A stretch of 64,000 nt of DNA from Caenorhabditis remanei (lineage: Eukaryota; Nematoda; Chromadorea; Rhabditida; Rhabditidae), in assembly GCF_010183535.1 (NCBI RefSeq), contig NC_071330.1, forward strand, positions 5,313,717 to 5,377,716. The letters are read 5' to 3'. The translations under genes were made by a program, and so were the position numbers. The first letter of the stretch is position 1, and every line of letters starts with the position of its first letter. Shown here in pieces: positions 12,264-23,490 of this stretch. Below the pieces are notes generated by a model. That model saw nothing but the letters and a program-made list of their open reading frames with translations, did no database searches and was not told the DNA's origin.

Positions 12264-13029
12264 CTTTATAGCAGTGTGTGTCTTCGAAAGATTTTCGAAA
12301 GATTTTCCGTAAGATTTTTCGGAAAAATTTTCGAAGAATCTTCGAAAATTCTTCGAAAAATTTCTTTCGAAAAATTTTCGAAAAACCCTTCGAAAAATCT
12401 TTCGAAAAATTTTTCGAAAAATTTTTCGAAGAATTTTCGAAAGAAATTTTTCGAAGATTTTTCGAAGATTTTTCGAAAAATTTTCGAAGAATTTTCGAAA
12501 AATTGAGGGGTGTTCGGAAATTTTGGGAAAAATCTGGAAACAGGGATTTCGGTTATGGATGAACAGTTTTCAGTTCCGGAGCACATTTGTATTATCGGAC
12601 ACGTTTTGCACCAATAAAATTTTAATTAGAGTCATTTTTAGTGAATAAACAAGTCAACTGGCAAGGAACTTATGCGAGGGCGGACACAAATGTGCTCCGG
12701 AACTCTAAAATGCCCATCGATGAGCGAAATTCTTGTTTCCAGATGTTTTCCGAAATTTTCAGAATCTTCTAGAAACTTCCAGAAATTTCCAAACATTTTT
12801 CGAAAATTCTTCGAAGATTTTTCGAAAATTCTTCGAAGATTTTTCGAAAAATTCTTCGAAAAATTTTCGAAAAATCTCGAAAAATTTCGAAAAATTTTCG
12901 AAAAATCTTCGAAAGATCCAAAAATTTTTCGAAGAGTTTTCGAAAAATCTTCGAAAATTTTTTCGAAAAATCTTTCGATTCCAACGTTTTTCGAAAAAAA
13001 AAATTTCGAAAGCACACACTGCTTTATAG
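12264..13029. mobile_element. Large fold-back element made of TTCGAAAAAT runs
   Basis: Terminal inverted repeats AGCAGTGTGTG...TTCGAAA and TTTCGAAAGCACACACTGCT. Next to them lie two blocks (12285-12510 and 12795-12995) of about 10-base TTCGAAAAAT/TTCGAAGATT units, then inverted CGGAGCACATTTGT / ACAAATGTGCTCCG segments around a short centre. Because TTCGAA is its own complement, all six frames encode FRKIF/FSKN-like peptides; these are not genes. Confidence 0.85.
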
Positions 13030-16000
13030 TTTGCACAAAAAGATATAATCTGATATCTCTTAAGAATTAGAGATTAGAGATTACGAGAAGTTTCTCAAAA
13101 AGTTTTTTTGCAGGTGTTAAGACTACAAAAACTACAAAATCATGAGAGACTTCTTATGAATTTCTTTTAAGAATTCATTTCAAGAGCTCAAAGTTCATAA
13201 TTTGAACTTATCAAGAATGTGGGAATCTTTTTTCATTTTCCATGAGAAAATGAGATGAATCATTTCGAAAACGAATAAAAGTTCAACATCTAATCTCTCA
13301 TTAAAAGTGGAGAAGATTGTTATCAATTTTTCGATTTCTGTTCTGTTCAGCGTATAGTTGCGACACCGGAAGTGAGAAAGAGAGAGAGAGAGAGACATAG
13401 AGGGGAATGATGAATAGATAGATTAGATCTGAATTATGTTCAAAAATCAGATAAAGACTTCGGATTCTGATAATAATATCCAGAGTTTTCAAGGAATACG
13501 TATAAAATAGGGAAAAGTCGTAGGGCGAACTGAAATTGGAAAGGTCCTGTATCAAGGGATTCTGACAATTCCAAGCATAATCGAGTACAAAAATTGACGA
13601 ATTAGACTAAAATTGAGAACTTTTAGGACAATTTTAAGGAAAACTTTTTAGACGGATTCAGAATCTTCTAGATCTTCAGAAGGGTGAAAGCTAGAAATCG
13701 AGTAAAAACACCCATAATTACGGATCCGATTTTCGAAAAATCCTTGGATTCAAAAGTTGGAATCAAAATTCGAAAATTCTAGATTCTCACGTCTTTTGAA
13801 TCTCCAATTGAGTCTAAGTCTGCAAGTTGGCTAATTTCAGCACTTAGACTTCAGAATCTGATTTCCCAGTTTCCAGTCTCCAGTCTCCTTAGAAAACACT
13901 CGAAACACGGAAAAGAAGAACGTCTTGAAGACTATAAATTCAACTCAAAACATAAACAACTTCTCTGAAAGTGAGTGAGAGCCAACTAAGGATACAAACA
14001 TAAATGAATTAAGTGTGTGTATGTTTGTATGTGTGCCATTGCCTCTGATGATGATGGCGGTGGATAGATGATGATGATGCATCGAATAGGAATAAGAGGC
14101 GAAAAGAAGAGAAGGGGAATGAAGGCAAAAAAGTGTGTTGAGGGGAGAGAAAGAGGTCGGCAAATGATAGGCAAAAATTTGTGTCTCTTTTTTTGCCCTC
14201 TCGTCGGCTATGTCTCTTCTCTTCTTCATTGCGGTAAGAGTGAACGAGACGCAGACAATTCATCACAATCTAGATAGATTGTGGAGACGCAGACATTCAG
14301 AAAAGAGAGATGGAGAAAAAAGAGTTATGGAGAAACGATTGGCCCCCTGTTGATGCTGCTGCCACGGGGCACACACTCACCATCTCTCTTTACTGCTGCT
14401 TGACGCCGGGCGGAGAAGAAGATGGAGAGAATGAAAAAAAGTGAAGAAAAAGAGACTTTGTTTGAGTGAGAGAGAGAGAGCACCATCAGGAATCAATTAT
14501 TAACTTCCAAGGGACGAGAAAGAGAGAGTGACAGTATGACTCATTGCTTATGAGGTTGTTGGCGACAGAGAGAGTTACAGTATGACAGTGGTTTCAGTCT
14601 TCAGGGAAGACGAGAATCTGAAGATCAACCTTTCTTGGTCCTTCTTTGGCCTCTCTAGAAGTGGAAAAACGGCGAAGTTCAGAATTCGAGCAATTTTCAG
14701 CTCAAATCCACACGTTTACACTTCTAGAATATGAGAAAGATTCAGAAACGAGAAGTTTAGAATCTCGGTGGAAGGACTTCAGGAAATTCTGTCCTCGATG
14801 CTCCAGAATCTGAGACTTCCAAAACACGAGATATTCAAAAAAAAATAGTCCGAAACCAAATTTTCAGGAATTCCAGGTTGATCTACCCAACCTTGGACTA
14901 CAGTTAAGGTCAAATTCTGAGCCATCAGCTTCCTTCCAGCCAGAAATTTGAAACCGCGCCTACTTCAGGGACGTCTTCAGGAATATGCTATTTTAAGATG
15001 CAAAAAAGCAGCTTCCGACCGAAGAGCGTAACTTTGATAAGAAATTCAATCCCATAACATATTCCATTTCTGGAACAAAAATGAGACACGCCTTGTCTAG
15101 AAGCCTCTTTTCTCCTCTAGATGATCATCTAATCTAGAATTCAGAAGACAAGAATAACGTCTTACTAATTCTTCGGTTTCTTGCAAAAGATTCATAAACG
15201 TCAGAATCTGTCTTACTGGAAGCAAAAATTAATAATTGCCGAGTTCAAAATAACTACGGTAATTCAATTTTTGCAAAATGAATTATAGACTACCGAGCAG
15301 GCTACAAAGAGCGTTTTGATTCGAGTGGAGTTTATCGAATCGAGAAAAAAACGAGGAAGTGTGGAACTAGAATCGTCCCATGGGACAGATTCGACCCAAT
15401 CCAATATTTCAAGTCACGGATAGACAAAGAAGACGTCATTTGAGAAAAAATCTGGGCGGCACTATAATCGAGATGGCATCACGGTATCAATCTGATTGCG
15501 GTACCGTAATCATAGATACTTCAAAGTTGAAAATGGGCGGTACCATGGTGGATTTTGGCTATTGGGATACAACGATTCAATATGGTACCGTAACCAGATC
15601 GATTATGTACCATGATCTACCGTAACCCAGCCAAGGTGCCATACTCGTTCAAAACCATGACTAAACCGTCTAGACCAAATCAGGCCACTCTCTGACAAAA
15701 CTTTCAAAAAGCGACCATCATTTCCGTCTATTTCCTCTCTCATGGTGAGCAAAAAAGTGAAACATGAACAAACAGTAGCCAGCCGCCATCAAAACGGTTG
15801 GTTTAGTTAGGATTTCAGTGCACCATAAGCATCAGACTCCTTTCCTCCTCACTGTGGGCAAACAATGCGTGTGTTCTATTGCAGAGGGGGCAAATAGGGG
15901 ACATTTTGGAGAGAAGATGAAAAAAGAACTGAAGTGTCTAAATGTAGACGTTGCTTCTTTGGAGAAGAAGAAGGGAAAGAAACTCATTTCAAAGTTCATT

Positions 16001-16564
16001 TTTTTCCTTCTTTTCTATCCGAAAACTTCTCTCGCTCTTTCTTCTTTTTTCGGAGTGAAATGAGGCAAGCATTCTGAATTCGCTTGGATGAGCACCACAA
16101 AACGGGGCGAGTTAATGAAGTTCAGGACTCTTTCTCTCTTTTTTTGCAGACAAGAAGATGGAAAATGAATAAAAGTGAGGAAGAGAGAGCATGTGACATA
16201 ATTAGATGTCAATTCTAGAACTTCTGATGGATAATAGCTTCAGGGCAGGATATATGATGAACTGGAGACGATCAATTCAAGGGGATTCTGCCAATGTTTC
16301 TTTAGCAAACGAATTGTACTGTTGATTCCATTCTGGGGCTAAATTTGAGGAGATTCAGAATCTCCACGTATTCAACTATCCAGGCAGATAAATGGGTTCG
16401 CAGGAACTGATTGAGGCTGACTGAAAACGTCCATTTCCATCAGCTAGAACTACCTGGATTCTTTCAGGCCGGACTTTCAAGGTCAAATTAGGCAATTTCA
16501 GGTTGTGCCACCTGATAGAACTAGAAGATTAGATTAAGTCGGCCTATTAGCGGCCCACGCCTTC

Positions 16565-16804
16565 TTACAACTGCGCCCCACCGCAAACGAGAGAGTATCG
16601 GCGAGAGACGCAGATTTTTTTCTGGCGCGGAACAGATTTTCACCATTTTTGATCTATTTTCACAAGTTTATATTAAAAATTTGCCAATTTCCGAAAGAAT
16701 ATTATGCGAAAATAGATAAAAAATGGTGAAAATCTGTTCCGCGCCAGAAAAAAATCTGCGTCTCTCGCCGATACTCTCTCGTTTGCGGTGGGGCGCAGTT
16801 GTAA
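16565..16804. mobile_element. Perfect-ended palindrome, GCGCCCCACCGCAAACGAGAG family
   Basis: Left arm starts TTACAACTGCGCCCCACCGC; the right arm ends GCGGTGGGGCGCAGTTGTAA. The arms match for about 110 bases through GCGAGAGACGCAG and TTTTCACCATTTTTGATCTA. This is the best-kept copy in the window. No open frame of its own. Confidence 0.88.
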
Positions 16805-17407
16805 CGAATTTGCTCTGCTAATATTGTTAGACTTATTTAGACCAATGCGAATCAAATACTCGTACCAGATAAGGTGTATCTGGTTGCCAGGATCAAACTA
16901 AACATTCCATACGGAATGATAACCTGCTCAGGTCGATTAAGGCTCGTCTGGTTGCAAGCCTAATTAGGAGCCTCAATCTTCTCGGGCTCAAACCGAATTC
17001 TCCTTAAGATTCCGGCACCCTTCAACCCGTGGGATCATTAAAACCACTTCAACACTCTAGAATTCTCGCATCATCATAATTGTTTTTCTTTGACCATTTT
17101 GCAAAAATTGCAAAAACTGCAAAGTCACAAAAACCGCTACACCATAGCTAAGCGGTGTATATGTTTTTCTAAACTTTCGCCATCACAAATCTTCCAAATA
17201 AAAAAAGAAAAAAGAGAGCGAAAGAATTTCTGATGAGAAGGAGATTTTCAAGAGCTTCAAGTCACACAAATGAATTATTCAAGTATGAGAAAAAAAGAAG
17301 AAATTGGTGTGATTTCATTTTTTTATTTCTTTCTCATCGATGTCATCAGATCGGGGACTGAAATGAAGGACTTTAAAACTTCGAAACGGAGAAACTGAAA
17401 AATCAAA

Positions 17408-17656
17408 CAGATGCGTTTTCTGAATGGAAAATTCACACCAAAAGTGAGAAAAACGACTACAAAAGGGAGCAAAAAGAAGAAAAAAGGGAACGACTCTAGA
17501 CATGTGACTGAAGAAAAGAAGAGGAAAAATGAATTTGGTGTTTTGTCTAACACTGAAAACAACCGTCTGACAGACAGAAGACTAAGAATCGAGTGAGCTC
17601 TAAATGGGAAAGGGAAATCCCCCGGAGAGTTGGGAAATGCAACTTTTGAGTTTTAG
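17408..17656 (+). repeat. Direct repeat, copy 2 (pair with 11232-11475)
   Basis: Same orientation and nearly the same sequence as copy 1, including the block ATTTGGTGTTTTGTCTAACA. The two copies are about 6 kb apart in the mpk-1b intron. Homology continues weakly past 17656. Confidence 0.85.
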
Positions 17657-20600
17657 AGGAGAAAATTAAGTTGAAAATGGGAGAATTTCAGAGAAAAAGA
17701 CTGAAAACGGCAAAACCAAAGATCGATAGATGTTGCCTCGAAATTTCTAGAATTTTGATTCCATTAAAAAATCGAGATTTCGAGTGAGATCTGAATAGAC
17801 AGAAATCACCAGTGAGAAACAGAGTTGGCCAATGAAACTTTTGTGTTCCAGGGAGGCATATTTTCAGTGAAAATTGGACTGAAAACGCCGGAAACTCAGT
17901 GAAGAGCTATTTTTTGCATAGTGATCGAGCTTACGGAACAGGCGTTTCAGATCGTTTTTACTAGAAAACGGATACTTATGATTTTTCTCACAAAGTATCT
18001 TGCGAAAACGTCGGAACTCGCAGAAGTTTCATGAAGGAATGCATTTCGACAAGCGAGGGACGTTTTACATGACCCGAATAAACACCGTCTTAGCAGAAAA
18101 TTTCAGAATTTTCAGACGTTCGAAAGTTTCTGTAGCTTCCTGAGTGACTTGCTAGCTTTGCCTTTTGAAAATGACAAAACTCATATCCAAACCGAAAAAA
18201 GTCATGTCGATGTACTGTCAGAAATTTCAAGGGAGGAGCTTATTATCAGCGATGACCTCTATGATTTTGAATTTCAGACTGCTCTTTTAGACCTTTTTTT
18301 TTCTTTTTTAAGAACCTCAAGAGCATCATCTTTTCTCCTCCTCTTCACTCATTTCCTTTTCTAGATTCTCATATTTCGAGAAGGGAATGTGTAATCCAAC
18401 GCTTTTCTTCTGCTTATTTCAACGTCTTCTATTTCTTCTTTTCTTCTATTGACAAATAAACCAAACGGATGATGGCTTTTTTCAATTTCAGCGTTTTTTA
18501 ACGATCAAAAAGACACAATGTAGCATCTTTGCCATGATAATAAAAAATAGCAGTGAAGGGAGGGGAAGGAACGAGGGCGGCGACGGAGAGCGAAGAATGA
18601 ATTCGCAACAAAACACACACACACATTCAAATTGGAAATTGAAACAGATGTGTCTCTGAGAATCGGAGGAGGGAGATGACAGAGAAGATGATGAAATGTG
18701 TGGATTCTGGGAACCCAGATTTGCGATTTTGTAAAAAATTGGGTTCAGAAGGGAGGTTTGGCTAGAAAAAGCGGGTTAGACCCGAAGATTCAGGAATCGC
18801 GCTCTGCTTGACTACCGTATGTTCCGTATCTAAGGGGAGCCGACTGAGTCGCTACGCAGTGAATTATGACAGAAATCAGTAGTTATCAGTTCCAGACTTA
18901 ATCCCCAGATAGCCGACGAGACAGCACAATATCTACCATATGCCCTCTATCGCACTACGGTATTTCCTGATAGAGTCTTGAAACCTGGAAACAGAGATTC
19001 CAAGCAATGTTAACACAATAACTCAGAAACTCAAAAATCTCTTCTAAAAATCGGAGTCAATTTCTCCGAAAAAGTACTCCAAAACGTGTGTTGTTCCGGG
19101 TGCCACACACACACCAAAACCGACAGAAGACAAATATGTGTGAATCGGATTATATTCGTATTTACTCAATTGGCAGGAGGAGGTATGAAAAAAGAAAGGG
19201 GGAGTGAGTAGGTAGATCAACAACACATTTATGTATAATGATATGTTTTTGAGAGGTTTAATTTATGGGTTGCGTGTCTCTGCGATAGGAGAGAAATCTC
19301 GAATCGGAGAAATATGAATGTCTGGGGAGCACAGGAAATTCAGAAATCAGAAAACCAGGGAATCTGGAAACATGGAATTCCGGAATTACGGAATTCTGAA
19401 AATCTGGGTACCAGGTGATCTTAACTCTGAAATTTTTGATATCTACGGGATTCAGGTATTCTGAGATTTGAAAATCTTCTAGTCTAAGAAACTGAGAATT
19501 CGAAAAATCTACATGCGGAATCTTAGATATCGTGAATTCAGCGACTAACAATTGTATAGTCTGGTAGTCGTAACTACAGTAACCCAGATTATCTGGGATC
19601 GTGGTAGCTTAGAAACACCGAATTTCATTTAACAACAGAACTCGAAAACGACTCGAGTTCATATTCTAAAATGCTGAAATTTCGGATTTTCAGAACACTT
19701 TATACTCCGGTTTTCACAGAAATTTCTAGAAAACGCCGCTTAATATCCGGAATCCAATAAAGTCTACATTAGAAAATCCCAAAAATATTTGGGTCACTCT
19801 AGTGGAAAACACAAAGTGAAGGAGAAACATCCGGTAAAACGAAAGTCTATGTTTGAACATGAGGAATAACATTCAATCTTTTCGTTTCTTTTTTCATCTA
19901 ATTTTCTTTTCTCGAATAGTAGACTTCAAAATATCAACTTTTTGCTTTGAAATGCGGTACGGTATGTCAAACTGATGGTGACCAAGGAGAGGCAATTCAA
20001 TTAATTTAACGAGTAGACAGTATCATCTGATTGTGAATTCCCGAAGAAGGAGGAAAATGCTAATTAAATTCTGTACGACTTTTTGAAGGACAGACATTTT
20101 GTGATCGACGAGAACTTCTGGTCGAAAAGAACGGGGATTCTTGATTTTTGTTTACGAATTTCTCGATAACAAGTAAACTTTAGTGTGCGCCATATCTTAG
20201 CCAGTTATATAGACCTACCGACTGCTGAGAAGCTGGTGAATCCAGCGAAGTGGATCCTTCACAGTGAGAAGGTTACTGTAGGTTAGACAGATTACCTGAA
20301 TTTAGATCTTATCCACCAAAAAACGGGGACCATCTCATCTCATAATTAGATCTGGCTGAAATTAAGCGTTTATAGCTCATCATCTAGGAGGTCTAATTTT
20401 ACGTCATACGTTATGACTGTAAGATTCTCACGTCGTAAATCAGAGTTTTTCAGAGAAAAGTGTGAGATAAGCCGTATGTCACTTTCAGGTCCTTTGATCT
20501 TGACAAACTAGAAATTCAGGAAGTAAGACGGCCATTACCTTTTAGATCTAGCCTTTGGGCAGAGTCATCTGCTTTTAAATGTCAAGATCTTGCTAGCCAA

Positions 20601-21344
20601 ATTACTGTAGCTATAGCCTGGAAACCCAAGCTTAGAAATCAACGTTCTACTGCTTGCATTATGAGATGTCAATGTCCGTCAGTTAAGTCAGACTGTATTA
20701 GCACGTCAGTTGTAAGAACTGTGCAGAGCTAATAGACTTGTTGAGCTTCTTACTTAAGAACTTGTGTGTACTCGAATTTCAGACAGAATTAAGACCCCAG
20801 TAGAACGTCAATCAAATCTCAAACTTGACTTTTTCAGCTTAAAACAGGAATGTAACTGTCAAAACTGCATTAACCCACCCGCTTACAGTCTACCTTTGTG
20901 CACGTCAGTCTGTCCACCAACACAATTAAAACTTCCCGATTCCATCAAAAAGTCATTCCATTTCCCCACTAATTTTCAAAAGTACTTTCCATCTCCTCAT
21001 GACGGTAGAGAGTAGTAGCCTTTCACTCTCCTCCTCCATCGCCACAATTTCTCGAGTTAATAGGCTCATAAAAGTACAACTCCCGAGTTGCTTTTGTACT
21101 CCTGTCACTTTTTCACCGATAATGGAAGGGGGAGGAGGGACAATTTGACAAAATCAGCCGCTTAATTTTTGTGTGTTCTATTGTGACGTCAGTGGGGGGT
21201 GTCGAGTGATGATTTGATATGATATGAGGGGTTTGGGTTTTGATTTGGTTATTTGGTTGCAAAATTTTCAGTCAATTTTCTAGTTCTGTCGCTTTGTTGG
21301 TTTGCATTTTTGGATTTTCGCCTTCTAAAATCGGTTTTTAAAAT

Positions 21345-21715
21345 CGAAAGCGCGCCAAAGGTGCGCCAGACCTCCAAATTTATACAGTGAGTTCTTGTGG
21401 TCAGAAACGCGCTCAAGGTGCGCCACACGGTTAAATTCTCAATAACTACAACTCTATCTCTACATATAGATGTCCAGATGCCCGCATTTTTAGAGCAAAA
21501 AGCGTCAAAGACACGCCAGAAACTCAAACTTCGAGAATTTCAAGCTTACAGCGCTAAATCGCGCTAAAGGTACGCCAGACAGTCGATTGTTCACCAGAGA
21601 CTACTATAACTGCATCTAGTCATCCTGATGTAAAAAGCGTCAAAGGCACGCCATGCGCCGCCAACTGGAAAATTATCAGACTAAAGCCAAAAACGCGCCT
21701 GCAGGTGCGCCAGAT
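21345..21715 (+). repeat. Six GCGC 22-mers, one orientation
   Basis: Six copies of a unit close to AACGCGCCAAAGGTGCGCCAGAC at about 21350, 21405, 21500, 21555, 21630 and 21690, all + and spaced 55-95 bases. They sit in the mpk-1b intron just after its first exon (in mpk-1 sense). The same unit forms the larger arrays at 39-45 kb. Confidence 0.85.
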
Positions 21716-21862
21716 ATGCAATTTTCTTATCTTTCTTGGTATCCAACTCTATTCTCTGCGATTTTTGTCGTTTTTTCCACAAAAACCACTTTTTTAACCA
21801 TTTTCAACCTGCCCCATAAATATTTTTGTTTATTTTTCTCTCTCTTTGTAGTTTTTAATTAC

Positions 21863-22049
21863 CTTCCGATGAGGCTTATAGTTTGCCACTCCGTATCTCT
21901 GTCCCATCATCTGTTGACTAGTCGTATTCGTCGACCGATACGTCAGTCCTCCTGGTGCCGATTGTTGTTGTATCGCTTGTTGGTGACCGTTGCTTCCGGT
22001 CGAGTAGTGGTGATGTTGGTAGGCGGGGCGAGTGGGCATCATGGTGATG
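21863..22049 (-). CDS. mpk-1: MPK-1 isoform b first exon (germline-type N-terminus)
   Basis: The exon starts after a TTTCCAG acceptor (CAG = 22052-22050). Seven bases later come two adjacent ATGs (22042 or 22039). It encodes 60 residues and ends at AAG|GTAATT (phase 0), so it joins exactly to the MADGEAV exon at 5869. The peptide is Gln/His/Tyr-rich; its core NGHQQAIQQQSAPGGLTYR matches the MPK-1B N-terminus of C. elegans as I remember it, and the end (KPHRK) matches GHRK. The immediate upstream acceptor suggests SL trans-splicing. In C. elegans the long isoform is the germline one; the same role is inferred here. Confidence 0.88.
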
Positions 22050-23490
22050 CTGGAAATTATAGGAGGTTTTTGAGGGAGGGAGGATTACTGAATTTGAACA
22101 AAAAAGAGCGGGAATGGGATGAGTATTTGAATTTCAAAAAAATCTCTAGTATTTCGTGGGCTAGAAAATCTCTGGCGCGCAGTTTATTGATGAACCGTGC
22201 CGCAGTTTTCTCATGACTTGGAAAACTGTTGGTAGCTTCCATTCTGAGTTCCCTCTACTTTAACGAAGCTACGGCTGAGGGACTAGATTTTATAGTGCTT
22301 GGTTTTCTAGGCCACAAAAAACTTTGCTGATAAACTAACTAGAGAATGGTCAGGACTGACTTTGGAGTTCAGCAACGAGACCTAGCAGAATCGATAGACA
22401 ATTGAATTCTGATGGGAAATCAGTTTTCAAAAATTGCTGAGTGGCGTCCAGAATTCAGTTATTCTGGTCTGAAAATCCAAATTTAATACAAATGATTCAC
22501 TCGATTTTCCACCAAAATTTAGCTGTGTTTTGCCAATTGGGTGGAAAATGGAGTAAATCTCATGTATGGATTTTTAGACCAGAATATGAATTCTGAAGGT
22601 CACTCAGCAACTTTTGAAAACTGATTTCCCATCAGAATTCAATTGTCTATCGATTCAGTTAGGTATCGTTACTGAACTCCGAATTCAAGTCTTACTTTCT
22701 TTACGATAGACTCAACTAATGCATCCATAATCATATGGTTAGACCACGCCCATTTTCGCAACAGTGCGGCATGGTTTACTGACAAACCGTGCCCCTTTTC
22801 CGAGAACTCCAAAACGATGGAAACCCAACTAACCTAGTGCAACGGAAAACAAGTGTACAGCAACTTTCCCACAAACTAAAGAGAAACTGCCGAATACAAC
22901 TCTCCATCAAACTATTTGTGAATGACTGCATACGACTCTTTTTCCTCTTCTCATCATCTAATTAGCCTCATCAAAAATACGAATAATTGCCACAAATCTT
23001 ATTCTATTTCCTTCCTGTTGAAGCCTTTTTCTTTGTGTTTTCGCCCATTTTGAGAGGTTTCCTTCAACTGGAATGTCAGAGAGTGAGCAAAAATCAAATA
23101 TATGGCTTATTGAATTGGTCTTGCCGTTCTACCGCACAGTTGTTAAACAAACTGTGCGGCGAAATTGCAAAAGGCACAGTAATACTGTAGTTTTCGGGTT
23201 TCGGGATCAAAATTTCCAGATTTTCAGCTCTTTTCCAACCTACTTTCCCAACCATTGATAGCACTATCACCTCTTTCTCCTCTATGTCTCATTCTCTTCT
23301 TTCTGTCTGACCGCCTCCCACCCACAACAGACAACCCAAAATGTGTAATATTTGCACGTTCCAAAAACAGTGAAGCATCGAGGGGAGGAGAGTGATGCGT
23401 CATTCCTATTCTTCTCTCGTCGCCCTTATTTTTTGACAAAATTTTACTTTTTAGCAGCTTCTCGACTTCAGGTTGCTCGAAAGTGCAGAG
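22050..23490. other. Divergent intergenic region mpk-1b / CUE gene
   Basis: No gene seen. It must contain both promoters. It holds a fold-back element at about 22347-22697 and small GTGCGGC/AAACTGTGC inverted motifs near 22200, 22765 and 23135. An acceptor at 23469-23471 (GACTTCAG) lies 20 bases before the CUE-gene ATG and is a likely trans-splice site. Confidence 0.6.
22347..22697. mobile_element. Fold-back element, arms about 130 bases
   Basis: The left arm includes CAGAATCGATAGACAATTG and GATGGGAAATCAGTTTTCAA. The right arm has their complements (TTGAAAACTGATTTCCCATC, CAATTGTCTATCGATTC). The outer ends pair GGAGTTCAGCAAC with GTTACTGAACTCC. No coding capacity. Confidence 0.85.

Larger units (their letters stand above)
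5870..21862 (-). other. First intron of mpk-1b, about 16 kb
   Basis: It spans from the donor GTAATT after the isoform-b exon to the acceptor before the MADGEAV exon. I found no protein gene in it on either strand. Contents: simple and purine-rich DNA (7040-7110, 13370-14500), direct repeats (11232-11475 and 17408-17656), hairpin elements (11905-12030, 16565-16804), a 0.77-kb fold-back (12264-13029), and a GCGC 22-mer array (21345-21715). The rest is AT-rich unique-looking sequence. Such an intron probably also holds the isoform-a promoter near its 3' end. Confidence 0.75.

Noticed and set aside
12266..13070. Open frames of 76-132 codons on both strands (FRKIF, FFEKF peptides)
   Set aside because: They arise from the self-complementary TTCGAA repeat; composition is extreme and all frames look alike.
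15440..15610. Repeated GGTACCGTAA/GGCGGTACCATGG motifs with an 81-codon frame
   Set aside because: Short local repeats only; not long or regular enough to call an element, and the frame has no protein character.
21653..22216. 187-codon + strand open frame
   Set aside because: It overlaps the mpk-1b exon on the opposite strand, mixes in intron sequence, and has no family resemblance.
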